64,000 bases of DNA from contig CAJTTT010000010.1 in the NCBI GenBank assembly GCA_910579285.1, positions 1 through 64,000 on the forward strand, read 5' to 3'. The notes beneath the pieces are model-generated. The model made no database searches, had not been told where the DNA came from, and saw only the letters and a program-made list of their open reading frames with translations. This document shows positions 17,129 to 26,823 of the stretch, one piece after another. The translations under genes were made by a program, and so were the position numbers. The DNA comes from an uncultured Lachnospiraceae bacterium. GTDB lineage: Bacteria; Bacillota; Clostridia; Lachnospirales; Lachnospiraceae. The stretch's first letter is position 1; each line of letters begins with the position of its first letter.

Positions 17129-18361
17129 ATGCTGGCAACATTGATACCGTATTTTGACAAGGAGATGAAGGTTTCGGCTTACGCGCTGGCCTCGCAGAGA
17201 GAGAACTGCCTCTTGAATCCGCCGATTTTTGGCTCGAGCAGTCCGAATGGCCTGGCAGAGATCGAAGGTCTGGAAATTGTACATAATATAGGCATTGACA
17301 CATTGTCGCCTGGAACAGTTGTGCTGATCCCGGTAAGCCATATTGCAGTATTTTCAGATCTTGAATCGAAATGTGATGAGTTCCGGGGCAGGGTTGTGCT
17401 GACGTTTGACAATGAGGTGGAGAACAGCGAAGCCTACAGAAAGCGGTTCGCACAGCTGAAGGAAAAAGGCTATATGCTGGCAATGTCGAAATTGCCTGTA
17501 AGCCGGTATGAAGAAAACCGGGAACTGCTTAAGATGATGGATTACGTTATCTTAGACCAGAAGGAGGTGGATCTTTCCAAGGCGAAGATCTATTTCAAAA
17601 GGCAGTATCCGCAGATCAAGATATGCGTGGGGAACATTGACAGTCAGGATATTTTTGACAGATTGAAAGATGATGATGATTTTTATCGGTTTGAGGGCAA
17701 GTTTTACCGTATTCCGATCACAAAGGGGGAGAACGAGGTTTCCCCGCTGAAAATCAACTATCTGGAGCTTATGAACATCGTTAATGCCCCGGATTTCGAG
17801 TTGACGAAGGCGGCGGATGTCATCGGAAGAGATACCGCGCTGGTAGTGGAACTTCTCAAGATGGTGAACCATATCGCGATCAATTCCCAGGTAACTTCCA
17901 TTCGCCATGCGGCGGCAATTCTGGGACAGCGGGAGTTGAAAAAGTGGATCAATACCGTGATTACAAAGGAGCTGTGCGCGGACAGACCGAATGAAGTGGC
18001 GAGAACCTCCATGCTCCGTGCGAAATTTATGGAGAGTCTGGCTCCTGTCTTCGGATTGGGAACGAAGTCAGCAGAAGTATTTCTGATGGGGCTGTTTTCT
18101 ATTTTGAATATCATCTTAAATATGCCTATGGAAGACGCGATGAAGATGGTTACGGTCTCCAAGGAGATTGAGGATGCGCTTGTGCGGGGCACGGGAGATC
18201 TGGCAGGAATTTACTCGTTTGTGGTAAACTATGAGGCTGCGGACTGGCAGGAGATCAGTAGACAGCTTATCGTGCTGAATGTAGATACCAACACAATCTA
18301 TCAGGCGTACACCGAGACCGTCTGCTGGTATAAAGAGATGTTTTTCGAGACGAGCTTATAA
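17129..18361 (+). CDS. Degenerate EAL plus HDOD signalling protein (YuxH-like)
   Basis: The 410-residue protein has an N-terminal EAL-like barrel that lacks the EVL/EAL catalytic signature and metal-binding acids, so it should not cut cyclic di-GMP. A C-terminal HDOD domain covers about residues 205-400 (INYLELMNIVNAPDFELTKAADVIGRD, RHAAAILGQRELKKW). Such proteins are taken as signalling scaffolds. The start at 17129 has GGGGGAGGGG about 8 nt upstream; the longer frame from 17048 crosses the structured leader. It sits between the deaminase and AhcY-like genes, with no evident metabolic link. Confidence 0.82.
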   Translation: MLATLIPYFDKEMKVSAYALASQRENCLLNPPIFGSSSPNGLAEIEGLEIVHNIGIDTLSPGTVVLIPVSHIAVFSDLESKCDEFRGRVVLTFDNEVENSEAYRKRFAQLKEKGYMLAMSKLPVSRYEENRELLKMMDYVILDQKEVDLSKAKIYFKRQYPQIKICVGNIDSQDIFDRLKDDDDFYRFEGKFYRIPITKGENEVSPLKINYLELMNIVNAPDFELTKAADVIGRDTALVVELLKMVNHIAINSQVTSIRHAAAILGQRELKKWINTVITKELCADRPNEVARTSMLRAKFMESLAPVFGLGTKSAEVFLMGLFSILNIILNMPMEDAMKMVTVSKEIEDALVRGTGDLAGIYSFVVNYEAADWQEISRQLIVLNVDTNTIYQAYTETVCWYKEMFFETSL

Positions 18362-18458
18362 GGAACGCCAGTCTCGCAGACATAATAAGTGATGATAGGA
18401 CAGACGACCATCACTATAATAAAAATTCGGCTGATTAATATTTTAGGAGGACACTATT

Positions 18459-19706
18459 ATGGGCAGTGAAATCAGAGACATTAATCTTGCCGAATCCGGT
18501 GAGAGAAAAATCGAGTGGGTGAAGAGAAACTGTGACCTGCTTCGCACCCTGGAAAAGGAATTTTCCGAGAGCAAACCCTTTGCGGGCAAGAAGGTAACGC
18601 TGTCCGTACATCTGGAGGCGAAGACGGCATATCTTTGTCTGGTGCTCGCTGCAGGCGGCGCTGAGATGTATGTGACAGGATCAAACCCTTTGTCCACTCA
18701 GGACGATGTGGCGGCAGCGCTTGTAAAGGCGGGGCTTGAGGTACATGCCTGGTATAATGCAACGCCGGAAGAGTACGAGACACACATCCGTCATGTGCTG
18801 GAGGCGGAGCCGAACATTATTATTGATGACGGCGGTGATCTGGTGACGATGGTGCATACACAGATGCCTCACCTCATTCCGAACATTATCGGCGGCTGTG
18901 AGGAGACGACCACAGGAATCATCCGCCTGGAGGCGATGAACAACGCAGGAGAGCTGAAGTTCCCTATGGTCCGCGTCAACAATGCGGCGTGTAAGCACTT
19001 CTTTGACAACAGATACGGCACGGGCCAGTCCGTCTGGGATGGCATCAACAGAACCACGAATCTGATTGTGGCAGGAAAGATTGTTGTTGTGGCAGGCTAT
19101 GGCTGGTGCGGTAAAGGCACGGCTATGAGAGCGAAAGGTCTGGGCGCGCGGGTTATCGTGACAGAGATTGATCCGATCAAGGCAATTGAGGCAGTGATGG
19201 ACGGCTTCGATGTGATGCCGATGAAGGAAGCGGCTAAAGTGGGTGATTTCTTCATCACTGTGACGGGCTGTGACGGCGTAATTGACAAAGAGGACTTTGC
19301 GGAGATGAAAGAGGGCGCAATCCTTTGCAACGCAGGACATTTTGACTGTGAGATCGACATGGCGTGGCTGAAAGCTAATGCGGTGGAGACAAGGGAACAG
19401 CGCAAGAACATTATGGGTTATAAGCTGCCCACGGGTCAGTGGATTTTCGTTCTGGCGGAAGGCCGTCTCGTGAATCTGGCAGCAGGCGATGGACATCCCG
19501 CGGAGATCATGGATATGAGCTTTGCGATTCAGGCGCTCTCCGCGAAGTATCTGGTGGAGCATGCAAGTGAGCTGAAAGAAAAGCTGATTGATGTGCCGGA
19601 GGAAGTGGATAAGGATGTGGCTAAGAGAAAGCTGGCATTCCTCGGCAAGGAGATTGATGTGCTGACGCCGGAACAGGAGAAGTATCTGAACAGCTATACA
19701 GTGTAA
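18459..19706 (+). CDS. AhcY-like hydrolase, probable S-inosyl-L-homocysteine hydrolase
   Basis: A 415-residue member of the adenosylhomocysteinase family, of the shorter archaeal/Thermotoga type. It uses tightly bound NAD (GYGWCGKG) and retains the catalytic set: His51, Asp123/124 in DDGGDL, Glu149 in EETTTG, Lys179 and Asp183 in KHFFDN, His in NAGHFDCEID and AAGDGHP. The adenine-binding HMTxE motif of human SAH hydrolase is replaced by HLEAK (Glu53 for Thr57, Lys55 for Glu59). These swaps would favour a 6-oxo base with a protonated N1, as in S-inosylhomocysteine, known as substrate of the Methanocaldococcus homologue. A TAGGAGG ribosome site precedes the ATG. Ordinary SAH hydrolysis remains possible. 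Confidence 0.85.
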   Translation: MGSEIRDINLAESGERKIEWVKRNCDLLRTLEKEFSESKPFAGKKVTLSVHLEAKTAYLCLVLAAGGAEMYVTGSNPLSTQDDVAAALVKAGLEVHAWYNATPEEYETHIRHVLEAEPNIIIDDGGDLVTMVHTQMPHLIPNIIGGCEETTTGIIRLEAMNNAGELKFPMVRVNNAACKHFFDNRYGTGQSVWDGINRTTNLIVAGKIVVVAGYGWCGKGTAMRAKGLGARVIVTEIDPIKAIEAVMDGFDVMPMKEAAKVGDFFITVTGCDGVIDKEDFAEMKEGAILCNAGHFDCEIDMAWLKANAVETREQRKNIMGYKLPTGQWIFVLAEGRLVNLAAGDGHPAEIMDMSFAIQALSAKYLVEHASELKEKLIDVPEEVDKDVAKRKLAFLGKEIDVLTPEQEKYLNSYTV

Positions 19707-19750
19707 GAGCAGTGAGCTTAAAGAGAGAGAAATTGATAAAGATAGGAAGA

Positions 19751-19784
19751 GGGGCTGTCAAAAAAGACAGCCCCATAATATTTT
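19751..19784 (+). terminator. Rho-independent terminator after the AhcY-like gene
   Basis: GGGGCTGTC and GACAGCCCC form a perfect 9-bp stem with an A6 loop, followed by an A/T-rich tail ending TTTT. It may also serve the convergent VanZ gene. Confidence 0.85.
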
Positions 19785-19820
19785 GCATAGGTATGTGTAT
19801 ATCAGGCCAATCCGGCATGT

Positions 19821-20426
19821 TTAGATCTTTCTATGTCTGTATAGAAATTTTGCAATGGCAGACAGAAGTCCATATACATCAGCCAGCGCCAGATAAACCA
19901 GAAAACCGATGAGAAATCCAAGGGAATTTAACAGTACATCATCCAGCTGGCATGCACCAAGGCGATATTTCAACTGCACCGCTTCAATGCCGATACTGCA
20001 GGCTGTAGCGATGGGAGCTGCGATCAGAATATGCCGCATGGGTTTTCCCGACATGGGCAGGAGGACTCCGAACGGGATAAACATGACAATGTTGGCGATG
20101 TAAAAAGCCTTCTGCTCATTGTTGTCGAACCATCTGGAAAGGAACACCCAGTCTATACGACCATACCGCGGTACCGGCGTGCGTGACAAAATGGTAAGCT
20201 GGAGCACACAGTAGCTGTAGGTCACGAAGGTAAACAGCCATATGAGGCGGAGTGCGAAGCGAAACACAAACTTCACTGTAAGCTTTTTGTGAAAAGCCCG
20301 ACACACGGATAATCCTGCAAGAGCGGCAGCAAAACAGACCGTTGCCGCCAGCTTGAAGGCGTTTGGCAGATACATGCAGGCTTCCCTTATCTGAAAGATT
20401 ACGAGTTCCAGTATGGTATTCATCAT
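19821..20426 (-). CDS. VanZ family membrane protein
   Basis: The 201-residue protein has four or five membrane helices and the VanZ-like blocks NIVMFIPFGVLLP, GIEAVQLKYRLGACQLDDVLLNSLG. VanZ homologues are linked to glycopeptide/teicoplanin resistance and to envelope polymer metabolism, but most genomic copies have no proven role. Two adjacent ATGs (20426 and 20423) follow an AAAGGA site; an upstream ATG at 20453 overlaps that region and is less likely. It lies just 3' of the exopolysaccharide genes. Confidence 0.8.
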   Translation of the reverse strand: MMNTILELVIFQIREACMYLPNAFKLAATVCFAAALAGLSVCRAFHKKLTVKFVFRFALRLIWLFTFVTYSYCVLQLTILSRTPVPRYGRIDWVFLSRWFDNNEQKAFYIANIVMFIPFGVLLPMSGKPMRHILIAAPIATACSIGIEAVQLKYRLGACQLDDVLLNSLGFLIGFLVYLALADVYGLLSAIAKFLYRHRKI

Positions 20427-20532
20427 TATATCCTTTCCTTTCGCTCGGCTCAAGGCATAAAACGCTATGAAAAAGGTTGTGAGGCTAGTGGCTGTCCGTA
20501 CGATCGGATGACCATAACCACTGCAAGACGGC

Positions 20533-21999
20533 CTATTTGCAGTATAAAATAAAGGGACGAATAGCCTCTATTATTTTCTTCAACCTTCTTCTCTTTATTG
20601 CCATAGCCACCAAAGCAATAATAAAAAGAGCATAACGAATCATGTAATATTGGTAAATTAGCGCACTGAATATTGCTATCCCAACTACCAAAATACACAT
20701 CAGCCCTATTTTTTTACCTTCGAAAATAATAATCCCATTCATATCGTTTCTACATATTTTTTTTACATACATATAATGTGCTGCTGCAAATAAAATATAA
20801 CATACCAATGTTGTATATCCTGCTGCCAAATATCCAAATTTTTGTATGCAAATATGGTTTAATCCAACATTAGCAACTGCTGCTCCAGTCGACGCAGCTG
20901 CAATAAAGTTTGTTTTCAACGAATATTGTTCAAAAGGTGAAATTATATTAAATATCAACATAAAAAACATACTGCAAGCAACTGGGGGAATCACATAAAC
21001 CCCTTCGTAATATTCAGGTGGAGCCATAATTGCTAAAATTTCTGGTGCAAACCAAACCATTATCCACAAAATAATCATATAAAACAATAAAATTACATTC
21101 ACAACCTTTTTAATTCCATTATAATTTTTTGATTTTATTCTTTGTAGCAGCCACGGACTATAAGACGCATGTAGTGCGCTATTTAAAATATTTATTACAT
21201 TGGCGCTGCTATATGCAACCGAATAGATACCCGCTTCACTGGAACCACACATATTTTTAATCATTATTCTGTCTAACTGTCCTAAAACCACAGTTGATAG
21301 GAAATGTGGTATCATTGGTAAATTATATTTTAGTGCAAATTTCCAGTATACTTTATTAAATAATTTTTTAGAATTTCTTATAAAGTCAAAACAGCATATT
21401 CCGCCGATTATTACTGTTACTATTCCAATTCCCAATACTTTTGCATATGCTTTATCTTTCATAAGAAATACTAACATTATGGAAAGCATCGTGGAAAACA
21501 TTGCGTGTATAATCGTTACACGAACCATTTCTTTGTAATGATACTCAAAACGTTTTCTTAATGACCACATAGTCATTATAGTTTTAAAAACACAATATAT
21601 AAGCATTAAAAAAATATACTTTTCTGCTAGTTGCACTACAGATTTTAGGTAATCATAAACCAGCCAAAAAATAATTGAACAAAAAATTGCACATGTAAAC
21701 AATAAACCTAACATAGCAGACTGGTAATTTTCTTTATCATCAGAAAACTTTACTAATCCGACGTTTTGTACACTATACGATAATCCCAATGTTACAAAAA
21801 TAGAAATTATGCTTTCCCATGAATTAAATATACTTATCACACCATATTCTTGCGTTGAAAGAATTCTCGTAAAAAGAGGTGTCGTAAAAAACAAAAGTCC
21901 TTTTTGCAACAAGGAACAGAAAAGGAACCATATGGATACCTTCAATGGAAGAGAAAGTTGCCTATATATATTTAAAATTTTATCTATACGTTGTTTCAT
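20533..21999 (-). CDS. Oligosaccharide flippase (Wzx-like, MOP superfamily)
   Basis: A 488-residue protein with 12 or more hydrophobic helices and the polysaccharide-synthase opening (LPLKVSIWFLFCSLLQKGLLFFTTPLFTRIL, read in part). Wzx proteins flip undecaprenyl-linked repeat units across the membrane. It is the last gene of the AT-rich variable segment of the exopolysaccharide locus, following a nucleotidyltransferase-like gene by 30 bp. Base composition is far lower in GC than in VanZ next door, which marks the boundary of an acquired segment near 20500. Confidence 0.9.
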   Translation of the reverse strand: MKQRIDKILNIYRQLSLPLKVSIWFLFCSLLQKGLLFFTTPLFTRILSTQEYGVISIFNSWESIISIFVTLGLSYSVQNVGLVKFSDDKENYQSAMLGLLFTCAIFCSIIFWLVYDYLKSVVQLAEKYIFLMLIYCVFKTIMTMWSLRKRFEYHYKEMVRVTIIHAMFSTMLSIMLVFLMKDKAYAKVLGIGIVTVIIGGICCFDFIRNSKKLFNKVYWKFALKYNLPMIPHFLSTVVLGQLDRIMIKNMCGSSEAGIYSVAYSSANVINILNSALHASYSPWLLQRIKSKNYNGIKKVVNVILLFYMIILWIMVWFAPEILAIMAPPEYYEGVYVIPPVACSMFFMLIFNIISPFEQYSLKTNFIAAASTGAAVANVGLNHICIQKFGYLAAGYTTLVCYILFAAAHYMYVKKICRNDMNGIIIFEGKKIGLMCILVVGIAIFSALIYQYYMIRYALFIIALVAMAIKRRRLKKIIEAIRPFILYCK

Positions 22000-22029
22000 T
22001 TTTCCAGATCTCTTCGCATGGTAAAATAT

Positions 22030-22704
22030 TTAAATGTGGTCATTTCCATAGCGTATAATTTTAGCAAACAGCCTTGATATTCGATTATATACACGAAATA
22101 TTTCGCTAAACAATTCTTTCTTCAAATTTCGATTAATTTTTAATTTCCCATTACAAATATTTGTCATGTTTAAAAAAACCGCTATATCTAAAGGATAATC
22201 AACATAAAAATGGTTGTTATCCATATACACTTTAAGTACATGGAGAAGTTCTGCCTCATTTCTTTTTATGCCGCCAAACATTATATTAAGTTTTTTATAA
22301 TAAAAGAAAGACAATTTGGGTTTTTGAACAAGCGCATGATACAATAAGGAAAACATATAATCATCAGGATTTGGAATATAAAATCCCTTCACATCCAAAA
22401 TTCGGTTTTTAAGAATTTTTTCTTCCCATTCACGGCAATAATAGCCGTCTCCTACATATCGAATATCTATTCTAATTTTGTGGGAACCTATATTAATATA
22501 GTAGTTGCCTCTTTTATGAGCGTGGTGCAAAGGGACTGCCCCTACTGTATTAATAAAATTTGTTTTGTTTCTACATAAAATATCTATATCATCTTCACTA
22601 TTTAGTAAATTTGTGAATGAGTATTCTTCCCAGTTTCTCAAAATAACATATTCCAGTTTGTTGTTAATATAATCAAAAAACTCATCTAAATTGTTCCATG
22701 TCAT
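22030..22704 (-). CDS. Nucleotidyltransferase-fold protein of unknown function
   Basis: A 224-residue protein. The N-terminal part has EYVILRNWEEY followed by SEDDIDILCR, which resembles the paired acidic residues of nucleotidyltransferase-fold proteins found in lipopolysaccharide and capsule loci. A basic segment KIRIDIRYVGDGYY follows. No characterised product is recognised. An AGGAG site lies 8 nt before the ATG. It stands beside two kinase-like genes, so a role in activating or attaching a phosphorylated substituent of the glycan is a guess from context. Confidence 0.6.
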   Translation of the reverse strand: MTWNNLDEFFDYINNKLEYVILRNWEEYSFTNLLNSEDDIDILCRNKTNFINTVGAVPLHHAHKRGNYYINIGSHKIRIDIRYVGDGYYCREWEEKILKNRILDVKGFYIPNPDDYMFSLLYHALVQKPKLSFFYYKKLNIMFGGIKRNEAELLHVLKVYMDNNHFYVDYPLDIAVFLNMTNICNGKLKINRNLKKELFSEIFRVYNRISRLFAKIIRYGNDHI

Positions 22705-22762
22705 GGGATTGCTCCTAATATAATAAAATACTTTTTGAATAAAAAACCATCGTATTTTCCCA

Positions 22763-23368
22763 TTAAATTAGTAATGTGCAAAAACGTTGATCCATTTGTA
22801 GTCTATGTTTAATAATCTTTAGCGTATCTTCAGTTGAATTTAATCCTGTATTTATAACAATGATCTTTTTCTTATAATACTCATCCAACTTTCCTTTCAT
22901 CTTTTTCAGGACTTCTATCTGCTCATAAGAATTAATATCATCTTTTCGGGACAGGGATATCTCAACGTCACAAGTTAAATAGAATGTTATCGTAGGATGA
23001 TAAAATCTATTGCCCAAAAAGAATTTATATATTCTCGCTGCAATTCTTTTTTTCAATTCTACTTCATCTCTAAGTGAAATCATCACTTCATCTACATATC
23101 TGTCAAATATCACAATTTTTTTTGATCCATTATGCTTATAAACACGATAATAATATTCCACAATAATTGCTATAGGCCTTACAATTCTTATAACTTTTAA
23201 AGGATGTTCTGCAAAAAATTTCGCAATTCCTGTCTCCCAGTTTTTCTGTCCCATGTACTGCACGACAGCAGCTTCATTTCCGAACATATCAGCAATCATT
23301 TTCACTATTGTACTTTTGCCGGTACCATCTACTCCAACAACGCATATAGAATTATATTTTATTTTCAT
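22763..23368 (-). CDS. Thymidylate-kinase-like P-loop kinase
   Basis: A 201-residue protein with Walker A GVDGTGKST near residues 11-19, the DRY motif IFDRYVDEV, and a lid-like region DVEISLSRKDD. This matches the dTMP kinase-like family whose exopolysaccharide-locus members have unknown acceptors. The start at 23368 is chosen for the GGAGG just upstream, although the 3-nt gap is short; an ATG at 23380 has no ribosome site. It overlaps the preceding APH-like gene by 17 bp, so the two are coupled. Confidence 0.7.
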   Translation of the reverse strand: MKIKYNSICVVGVDGTGKSTIVKMIADMFGNEAAVVQYMGQKNWETGIAKFFAEHPLKVIRIVRPIAIIVEYYYRVYKHNGSKKIVIFDRYVDEVMISLRDEVELKKRIAARIYKFFLGNRFYHPTITFYLTCDVEISLSRKDDINSYEQIEVLKKMKGKLDEYYKKKIIVINTGLNSTEDTLKIIKHRLQMDQRFCTLLI

Positions 23369-24449
23369 GCTCCTCCACATATTTCAAAAACATACTAAAA
23401 TGTTTTATTTCAGCTTTTAATGTTCTTCTTTTTTGGTACTTAGTATTTTTCAATAACATATCACATGTAAATCTTAATCGGGCCAGCATATAAATGTATA
23501 AATAGTCTAAATATTTTTCTTCGTGAAAATTTATTTCCATAATATTAAATATTTCATATAAGTATGTAAACATGACCTTGTCTTTTTTCATGTATAAAGA
23601 TAATAATAAAGAATTGTGATTAAGTATAAACTCTACAAATATACAATTAAAAATATCATACAAAAAAACTTCATTACCGGCATATTCAAAATCAATATAA
23701 TATAATTGCTTGCCATCAAATAATGTATTTCCAAAATGTACATCACGGTGTAAAAAAACACATGGTATATTGTATGTATCACTTATTTTATCTAATATTT
23801 GCTTACCAATTTCATTTAACTTGGCAAATTGAAATTTTTGTATATTTTCACATATATCCAAACAACTCACATGGTAAACTATGGCTGCCTGTTTCAAATA
23901 ACTTAACTGATCTGATAAAATACAGAAATAGTTTCTTATAATGAGATCACTCCCCCAAGTACTACGTTTAATATTTTGAATTATCCTTTCTACAATTCCT
24001 TCATTGATGTCAAATAAATATGTCATTGCTAATTTCCCCTGAAATACTTCATATACATTATGAAATTCTTCTTTGGATTCTGCAACTGACAAAGACAAAA
24101 CCTGATTGTTTTTGATATCGAAGATTTTCCAGTTATTGTTTGCCGTCAACATAGCAATTTGCCCACAAAATATTGTGTTTGGACTTCTATTTTTTTTAAT
24201 CCTTATACTTGGTAAATAGAAAAAAAAGTCTTTGTTGATTATTTCAAATTGTTTTACAAAGGCCTGGAGAGAATCCTTATATATGACTATCTTTTCTGAT
24301 AGCAAAATTTTGTAATTACCAGTTTCAATACATGTTAACTCATTAAAAATCTTGCCTAATTTTTTCTTAATGATGATATTTCTAAGTAAGTACCAAACTG
24401 GACGGAAGACCTCCCGTACAATTTTATTTAATTTACTTTTATTACACAT
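23352..24449 (-). CDS. Aminoglycoside/choline-kinase-like phosphotransferase
   Basis: A 365-residue protein with the kinase catalytic loop FLHRDVHFGNTL (Asp as base, Asn for metal) and the second metal site YYIDFEYAG, diagnostic for the APH/choline kinase fold. The N-terminal half is divergent. In a polysaccharide locus such kinases may phosphorylate choline, ethanolamine or a sugar for glycan decoration. Its ATG overlaps the end of the polymerase gene by 8 bp. Its acceptor cannot be inferred. Confidence 0.75.
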   Translation of the reverse strand: MCNKSKLNKIVREVFRPVWYLLRNIIIKKKLGKIFNELTCIETGNYKILLSEKIVIYKDSLQAFVKQFEIINKDFFFYLPSIRIKKNRSPNTIFCGQIAMLTANNNWKIFDIKNNQVLSLSVAESKEEFHNVYEVFQGKLAMTYLFDINEGIVERIIQNIKRSTWGSDLIIRNYFCILSDQLSYLKQAAIVYHVSCLDICENIQKFQFAKLNEIGKQILDKISDTYNIPCVFLHRDVHFGNTLFDGKQLYYIDFEYAGNEVFLYDIFNCIFVEFILNHNSLLLSLYMKKDKVMFTYLYEIFNIMEINFHEEKYLDYLYIYMLARLRFTCDMLLKNTKYQKRRTLKAEIKHFSMFLKYVEEHENKI

Positions 24450-25654
24450 CCTTTGTACCTTTAATTATTCTATTGCTGTTATTTATATAAAAATCATTTT
24501 TTAAAAATAAAATCATAAGAACAATACTCACCATTGGTGAAAAAAGCATATGTCCTGCGAACACGGATGCACCACATACCAAAAGGACACCCGTAATATA
24601 TTGTAAGTTTTTTTTCTTTATAACTTGTTTTATATTTTTTAAATAAAATTCTAAAACAATCAAGAATATAACTACTCCAAATCTTATAAATAGATCCATT
24701 AAATCCATCTCAATCAAGATTTTTAATTTGTTCTCTGCCGCATATGATCCTATTCCTATAAGTATATTTCTGATGGGATTTTCACTATATACTAATTCAA
24801 ATGCCCTTTTTATCCTAAGTTCACGTCCCGACAACCAAAAACTTACTCCTCTATAGGAACTTGTCTTATATCGCCAGACAATTGCATTTACATTTTGGGC
24901 TATCGTGTTTACGTTATTTATTACATACCATAATCCCAGCAAAACACTTGGTGCAAATAGAAATATACTTACAATATTTCTGTTTATATTTTTGTGAATA
25001 CAATGCAACTAAAATAAGAATTATTAAAGAAAAATATCCTGTTTTTGTCCCAAGATAAAGGATACTTACTACTCCCAATATAATATTTAGTAAATTAGTC
25101 TTTGATCTGATATTTTTATATTTTTCAATTTCCAGTGCTAAAATCATAACCATAATTATAGATATTTCGTTTCCTGCATAGTAAAATCCCTTCTTTCCCT
25201 CTCCGCTCCTGTACGTTGTATATCCAATATCTAAGATAATTGGAATAATTAATGATAACGGGAAAAACCAGCAATAAAACCTTGAAATTTTATCTATACA
25301 TATTCTAGTTGTGTGATCATAAATTTCTAACACATGCACTGCCATAATAAGAACTATTGGAGTTAGCAGTTTTATCAAAATTGAAATATTATAAAAAAAC
25401 TCTTTTGCATTTTGAAATTCAAACACCAAAAGCTGTAATACAATAATTATAGTCATAAAGGTAAATCTAATGTTTTTCACCTTTTTCAATCCTTTAGTAA
25501 ATACAATGACCAGGCAAAATAAAAAAATAAACGTTTTATAAGTACCGCTAATATTAGAATTGCCTTTTGATATCAGCAGGTAACCATTGATGTTATCCAC
25601 AATGGGACTGAAAATCAGCATCCATTTTAAAATGCTGGAATATCTTACTTTCAT
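24442..25654 (-). pseudogene. O-antigen/exopolysaccharide polymerase (Wzy-like), frameshifted
   Basis: Two overlapping frames together make one polytopic membrane protein. The first (25654 to 24914) has eight or so helices and an RSGEGKKGFYYAGNEIS loop; the second (about 25008 to 24442) supplies FLFAPSVLLGLWYVI and further helices. The switch falls in the A/T-rich overlap 24914-25008, possibly at the T5 run at 24989-24993 (A5 in the gene). Wzy proteins join flipped repeat units outside the membrane. Either the gene is broken, the base call is wrong, or expression needs frameshifting. Identity rests on topology and locus position. Confidence 0.6.
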
Positions 25655-25717
25655 AATGTTTTCACCATCGTCACCGTTATGTATTGATGTACTATTACTG
25701 CTTGAGAATAATGTATT

Positions 25718-26805
25718 TTATTTTCTTAGCAACTTTCTGTATTGTGTTTCAATATAATCATAATATTCATTCAAAGAGTCATATGTCTTGTCATTTGTTT
25801 TTTTAAAATTAATTAATGCTTCTACTATATTTTCCACACCCTTTAAATTAATATTATATTTTTCAAGTCTTTTGGGAAAAATCAACTGTAATCCAAGACA
25901 CTTTGCTTCCCACAAGACCATCCCTTGGCCTTCAAATTTAGATTCAAGACAAAATACATCCATTTGCTTTATTATTGGAAACGGATTTTTCTGATTTCCC
26001 AGAAAAAATATGATATCAGACAATTTATGCTTAGTTACCCATTTTTTATACTTTTTCAAATCTGGGCCGTCACCTATAATGTAACAACATATATCTTTTC
26101 TTTTTTTACAAACAGTATCAATATCTTGAAGCAAGAAATCATATCCCTTTTGAGTGCAAACTCTTCCGACACATACCACATTACATTTATTAGAATCTAC
26201 AATTAATTCTGTATACTCTTGACTTTTCTCCAAAATTTGCTCTGTATTTATAATATTAGGAATTACCGTTATTTTTGCAGATGTATTTCCACTATACTTC
26301 CTAAATGGTTCTACTACGCCGTCAGATACCGCCACAAACTCATCATAAAATTGAAATTTGGATTTAAAAAAAAAGGTATATCATTTTAAACCAATTGAAG
26401 CTTTAATAAAATACGATATTTTTTTTTATATTGCAATTCCTTTTCTATATCACTATGTATCCATAGAATTTTTTTGGCTTGTTTTATTCTGGCTGCACAA
26501 TATGCACATTCCTGGCGATAACTGTCATAATCAAATACATAATCATATGATTCTTTTATATTCCTATAAAAATTCATGTGCATTATCCATGTAAAAGGAA
26601 TAAAACGAAACCAATATGGGAATGGCTTCAAAAAATAAATATGAATATTTTCTTTTAATTTAGCAATTTCATAAAAAATATCTCTCGAAAATAAATATAC
26701 GTCTACCTGATAGCTATCCAATATATGACTTGATAAAAGATTTATTAAAGAACGCTGTATTCCTCCAACTTTTAAATCTGCTTGAAATATTGCTATTTTT
26801 TTCAT
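25718..26805 (-). pseudogene. GT4-type glycosyltransferase, broken in the middle
   Basis: The N-terminal part (start MKKIAIFQADLKVGGIQRSL at 26805) and the C-terminal part (VAVSDGVVEPF, GRVCTQKGYDFLLQ, GDGPDLKKY, ESKFEGQGMVLWEAKCLG, with the nucleotide-sugar-binding E-x7-E) are one GT-B retaining glycosyltransferase. They are separated by stops in all useful frames at 26336-26388, around an A9 run at 26366-26374 (T9 in the gene). At least two indels are needed to restore a continuous frame. It would have added a sugar to the lipid-linked unit. Confidence 0.7.
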
Positions 26806-26823
26806 TTCACAAACCATATTAGA

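Noticed and set aside
18362..18458. Possible SAH or SAM riboswitch ahead of the AhcY-like gene
   Set aside because: The 97-nt gap lacks the stems of known SAM and SAH riboswitches; only short A/T-rich sequence and a ribosome site are seen.
26366..26374. Single-site programmed frameshift in the glycosyltransferase
   Set aside because: A single slip at the A9 run does not give a continuous frame because other stops (26386 and the TGA beside it) remain.
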